NCBI GenBank assembly: GCA_028622995.1
Contig: JAJQJQ010000026.1
Coordinates: forward strand, 682,001 to 746,000
Reading direction: 5' to 3'
DNA: 64,000 nt
Origin: Panagrolaimus kolymaensis
Taxonomy: Eukaryota > Nematoda > Chromadorea > Rhabditida > Panagrolaimidae
A model generated the notes under the pieces. That model searched no databases. It was not told where the DNA came from and saw only the letters and a program-made list of their open reading frames with translations. The stretch's first letter is position 1. Every line of letters begins with the position of its first letter. Of the stretch, positions 60,795-64,000 are shown one piece after another. A program made the translations under genes and the position numbers.

Positions 60795-63766
60795 TTAAAA
60801 CTCTTCATGAGCTTTTTCTTCGCTACTTTCAGGATGATTTGTTTCATCCAAATTTGGCACTGTTTCGGTTTTTTCATTTTTGGTAGCAGTTTCACCTTCT
60901 TCTTTGGTCTCATCTTCAGCTTTTGCTGCAGCATTTTCTTCGGCTGCTGCAGTTGCAGTTTCATTCGCAAGTTTTGCAGCCGCTTCATCCTCTAATTTTT
61001 TCTTAGCTTCTGCTTCAGCTTTTAATTTTGCATCTCTTGCAGCTTTTTTCTTAGCTTCTTCCTCTCTCTTCTTTTTCATTTCAGCTTCAATGAGATCCCT
61101 GATACGTTTTTCTATGGCAAAAATTATTTCATCAATTGGGGCTTGTTTAGCTCGGAGTTCTTCAAGTGGGGTTGAAATATCTGCTTCTTCTTCAAGCCAA
61201 GTTCTCGTGGCTTCCAGAAGTTGAGTCAAATTTTCCTTTTCATTTCCTTGAGCAAAGGCAAAGAATTTTTCATCATGTAATCGCTCTTTAAGGTCATAAA
61301 CACGAGCTTCAAGTCCATTATGAGTTGCATCGCGTTCAGCCTTCAATCGTTCAATCTTTTCGAAACCAGAAAGACTAAAAAATTTAATATAAAAAATAAT
61401 ATATTTGAAAGTTGAAACCTACATTTTTTTGGATTCTTTAACATTGGCTTTGTTTAAATCAATAAAATTACTGTAAAGCTTAACCTTCAATTTTGATTTA
61501 ATAACCTTTGGCTTTTCATCTTTCTTTGGTTTGGTCAAAGTTTCATTTACTGGTGGCATGGTTTCATTTTTAACTGTTCCACCAGCTGTTTCGGTTTCAT
61601 TTGTTCCAGCCTTTTCAGATGTTTCTTTGGGCTCTTGTTCCTCTTTCGTTTCTTGTTCAGCATTTTCATTGCTATCCGATGGCTTAATTTCTGTATCAAA
61701 TTCAGATGGAGGCTGGGTTGTTGCTTCTTCTTTTAAACCTTCTTTAGTTTCTTCTTTTTCGGTTCCTGAACCAAAGAATTTTCCAATTGATTCAACAATA
61801 GCTACAAAATTTATAAATAATTAACATTTTTTGCTATCAAAAAAGCAACTTACAATCGAGGGTAGCATTTTTCTTGACTTGCTCAATAATAACTTCAGCT
61901 CCATCATTACGAATGAGTCCGAAATAATCAATAAGGAAATATGCTTTAATTCCCTTAAAAACATGGTCGGCATCGATGCTTTTATTGATAGCTTCAACAA
62001 TTCCATTGAAAGAAACGTCCGTGATATTTAAAGGTCCGAATTCTTCTAATTGTTCCTTTGAAAGATAATCTATGGCTCCATAATGAAGGTTAACAACAAA
62101 ATCGGAGGAATGAGAAGTGAAAGTCATAATTTTGCGATTTGTTGGCCAAGCACTTTTATAGCTGAAAAGCGTACGATCAACTCGACGCATTTCATTGCTA
62201 TCTCCAACGCCAGCAGTTTCAAAATTAATTTGAACTGGATAAGTAATAAGTTCTTGAACATCAATCATTTTAACTTTGAATCCTTTGCTTAAATGTGCAG
62301 CTTGGTAAAGAGCTCCAAGGGCTGAAGCTTCATCGGTATTTAAAAAGCGATTCGGTTCTTTTCTGAAACAAATAAAAAAATCGTTAGTAATTTATTTTTT
62401 CAGTAATTTATTTACCCTTTGAAAAATTCTTTAAGAACTTCTTGAATTCTTGGAATACGTGTTCCAGCGCCAAAAAGAATAACTTGGTCGATATTATCAA
62501 CATTCAATTCAGCCATCTTTAAAGCATCCGAAACGGGTTTCATTAATTCGCTTTCATATTCCGTCAATAAATTTGTAATAAAGTCTCGATTGACTTTGTG
62601 TTTAAAATCGATATCTTCAAAAATACTTTCAACTTGAGCAAAGGTTTCAGCGTTGGCAGATAAAATGTATTTAACTCGTTCAGCTTCTTTTAATAATTTT
62701 GACATTCCTCGAAGGTTTTCAGTAATCTTTTTCGAAGTTTTATGTTGTTTTGTAAATTCTTCTGCAAGTAAATCACGAATTTTGAAAGTCAATTGTCTTC
62801 CTCCAAGTCTGCGATTATAACCAACACCCTTTACAGAAACAACAGGTTCCAAAGTTTTAGATGCATTTGATTTGGCAAGCTTAAGTTCAACTACGGTTGC
62901 AACAGTTTTTGATGCACCAATATCATAAATTAAAAGATTTTGAGCTTTTTCGGTTATATCCTTTTTACGAGTAAATGCATAATTTAAGGCAGCTGCCCCA
63001 GCATCAGACATGATTTGAAGAAGGGATAAACCTGCAATTTCAGTTGCTTTAACAATTGATTGGCGTTCAGCTTGATTGAGGTATGAAGGAACGGTAATAA
63101 CAATATCATGAATTGGAGTTTTTCCATATGCTTCAGCTTGATCTCGAGCATTCCAAAGAATCATTCCAACTAATGTTTCAATATCGAATGATCCACTATC
63201 TCTGAAAATGGTAAACCATTGGAAGTCAATATTTAATATCCAAAGTAGCTTACTTTGTATGGATAATAGCTGTGCCACGAATAGGATCTTCCGTAACATT
63301 TAAATATGGAAATTGTTTAATATATTCTTGAACAATAGGATTATTAAATTGTTTTCCAATGAGATCAGTGATATATGGAATAACTCTTTCAGGATGTTTG
63401 TAACTCTATAAATCAAAATGAGTAAAATCAACTTTTAAGGAGTTTAAAAAATTTACCATTTGCAAAGCAAGTTCACCAAAATACCGTTCACCATTATGAA
63501 AAGCAATAAGGTTTGCAGTTTTACGTTGAGATTCTTTATTTAAAATGGTTTCCATAGGAATACCGGGTTTGACTAGACCAATTTTAAGAAATTGTGATCC
63601 AAAATCCACTGACATTGCAGCAAGGGCAGCATCTTTAAAAAAAATTTTATTTTTTCATAAAAGCAAGGAAGTACCACTAAAATTTCATACCTGTGCCGCC
63701 AAAAGATAAAAACAGCACTAAAGCTGAAAAACATAACGACACAGATAATCTATGTAATAAAATCAT
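60795..63766 (-). CDS. HYOU1: ER HSP110/GRP170 chaperone (HYOU1 type)
   Basis: Seven exons (63766-63691, 63632-63457, 63405-63254, 63201-62416, 62362-61854, 61801-61423, 61374-60795) give 885 residues. A signal peptide (1-30) is followed by the HSP70-type ATPase domain with [52 protein letters not shown] and the adenosine motif [17 protein letters not shown]. The beta-sandwich domain starts at about 410, an acidic Glu/Thr/Pro-rich insert lies near 585-660, and a helical C-terminal domain ends in a long Lys/Glu/Ala-rich tract. The divergent phosphate motif and long insert mark it as GRP170 rather than BiP. Such proteins are nucleotide exchange factors for BiP. The last four residues are HEEF, not the usual HDEL/KDEL-type signal. 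Confidence 0.92.
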
Positions 63767-64000
63767 GTTTTTTTTACCAAAGTTAGTCTAAAAATTTTTT
63801 TAAAAGTTTAAGCAATTTAATGAAAGTTGGAAGATAGAAATAAAAAGAAGGACTTCCGACGACGTAGACTAGCAGCAAGCCGCTCGTTATGCGACGTCGG
63901 CCAACCAGTCAGCTTTGATGTGCAGGGAAATCGCGTTGAGAATTATTTTTTGAAAAAATAAAGAATATTAGATTGCTGCTTTTTGTGTTGAAAAAAAAAT
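63767..64000. other. Upstream region of the HYOU1 gene
   Basis: About 230 bases to the window edge. It holds a GC-richer patch at 63,855-63,935 with repeated CGACG. No heat- or ER-stress element could be assigned with confidence. Confidence 0.4.

Noticed and set aside
1..64000. CRISPR arrays, bacterial operons, rRNA or spliced-leader RNA genes
   Set aside because: No regularly spaced repeats, Shine-Dalgarno context, rRNA sequence or SL1-like sequence was seen; the DNA is plainly eukaryotic nuclear.

Overview
The window is nuclear DNA from a nematode. It is very AT-rich and full of long A and T homopolymers. The genes are multi-exon with many introns of about 45-70 bp, T-rich acceptors ending in TTTTAG or TTTCAG, and acceptor-like sites directly in front of several start codons, as expected for spliced-leader trans-splicing. 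Most products have clear Caenorhabditis-type counterparts: apl-1, an mgl receptor, mkk-4, ile-2, trap-2, letm-1 and cht-1. I cannot name the species. From memory, several of these genes are X-linked in C. elegans, so the segment may come from the ancestral nematode X element.

Layout. 1-8.6 kb (minus strand) is retroelement DNA: a Ty3-type gag-protease ORF that breaks off at the start of reverse transcriptase and runs, in an overlapping -1 frame, into a long open BEL/Pao pol ORF that continues into an envelope-like Cys-rich region and leaves the window. 10.3-13.9 kb (+) is a metabotropic glutamate receptor, convergent with a seven-TM receptor at 14.0-15.4 kb (-). 15.4-20.1 kb has no gene. A papain-family cysteine protease lies at 20.1-21.1 kb (+) between two diverged direct repeats. 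21.7-29.2 kb (-) is one large 14-exon gene for an unrecognised Gln/Pro-rich protein of about 2,180 residues with AT-hooks. It is divergent from apl-1 (35.7-40.0 kb, +) across 6.4 kb of non-coding DNA.

41-47 kb is the gene-dense part: ile-2 (VIP36-type cargo lectin, -), the ETF beta subunit (+), trap-2 (translocon-associated protein beta, +) and letm-1 (-). At 48.6-49.2 kb there is a single-exon gene I do not recognise. 49.2-55.2 kb shows no gene. A GH18 chitinase with two chitin-binding domains lies at 55.2-57.4 kb (+), followed by an MKK4-type MAP kinase kinase (58.0-59.6 kb, -) and a GRP170/HYOU1 ER chaperone (60.8-63.8 kb, -).

The genes form no single pathway. Three products act in the early secretory pathway (ILE-2, TRAP-beta, HYOU1), two in mitochondria (ETFB, LETM1) and several in neuronal or stress signalling (mGluR, APL-1, MKK-4). 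Exon borders were placed by hand from GT/AG sites, reading-frame phase and family conservation; nearly every gene closes in frame. The strongest candidate for something new is the Ty3/BEL junction near 5.1 kb. Next are the unexplained AT-hook protein with an apparent frameshift near its end, the alternative letm-1 3' end that seems to need a GC-AG intron, and the trace of a lost protease paralog.
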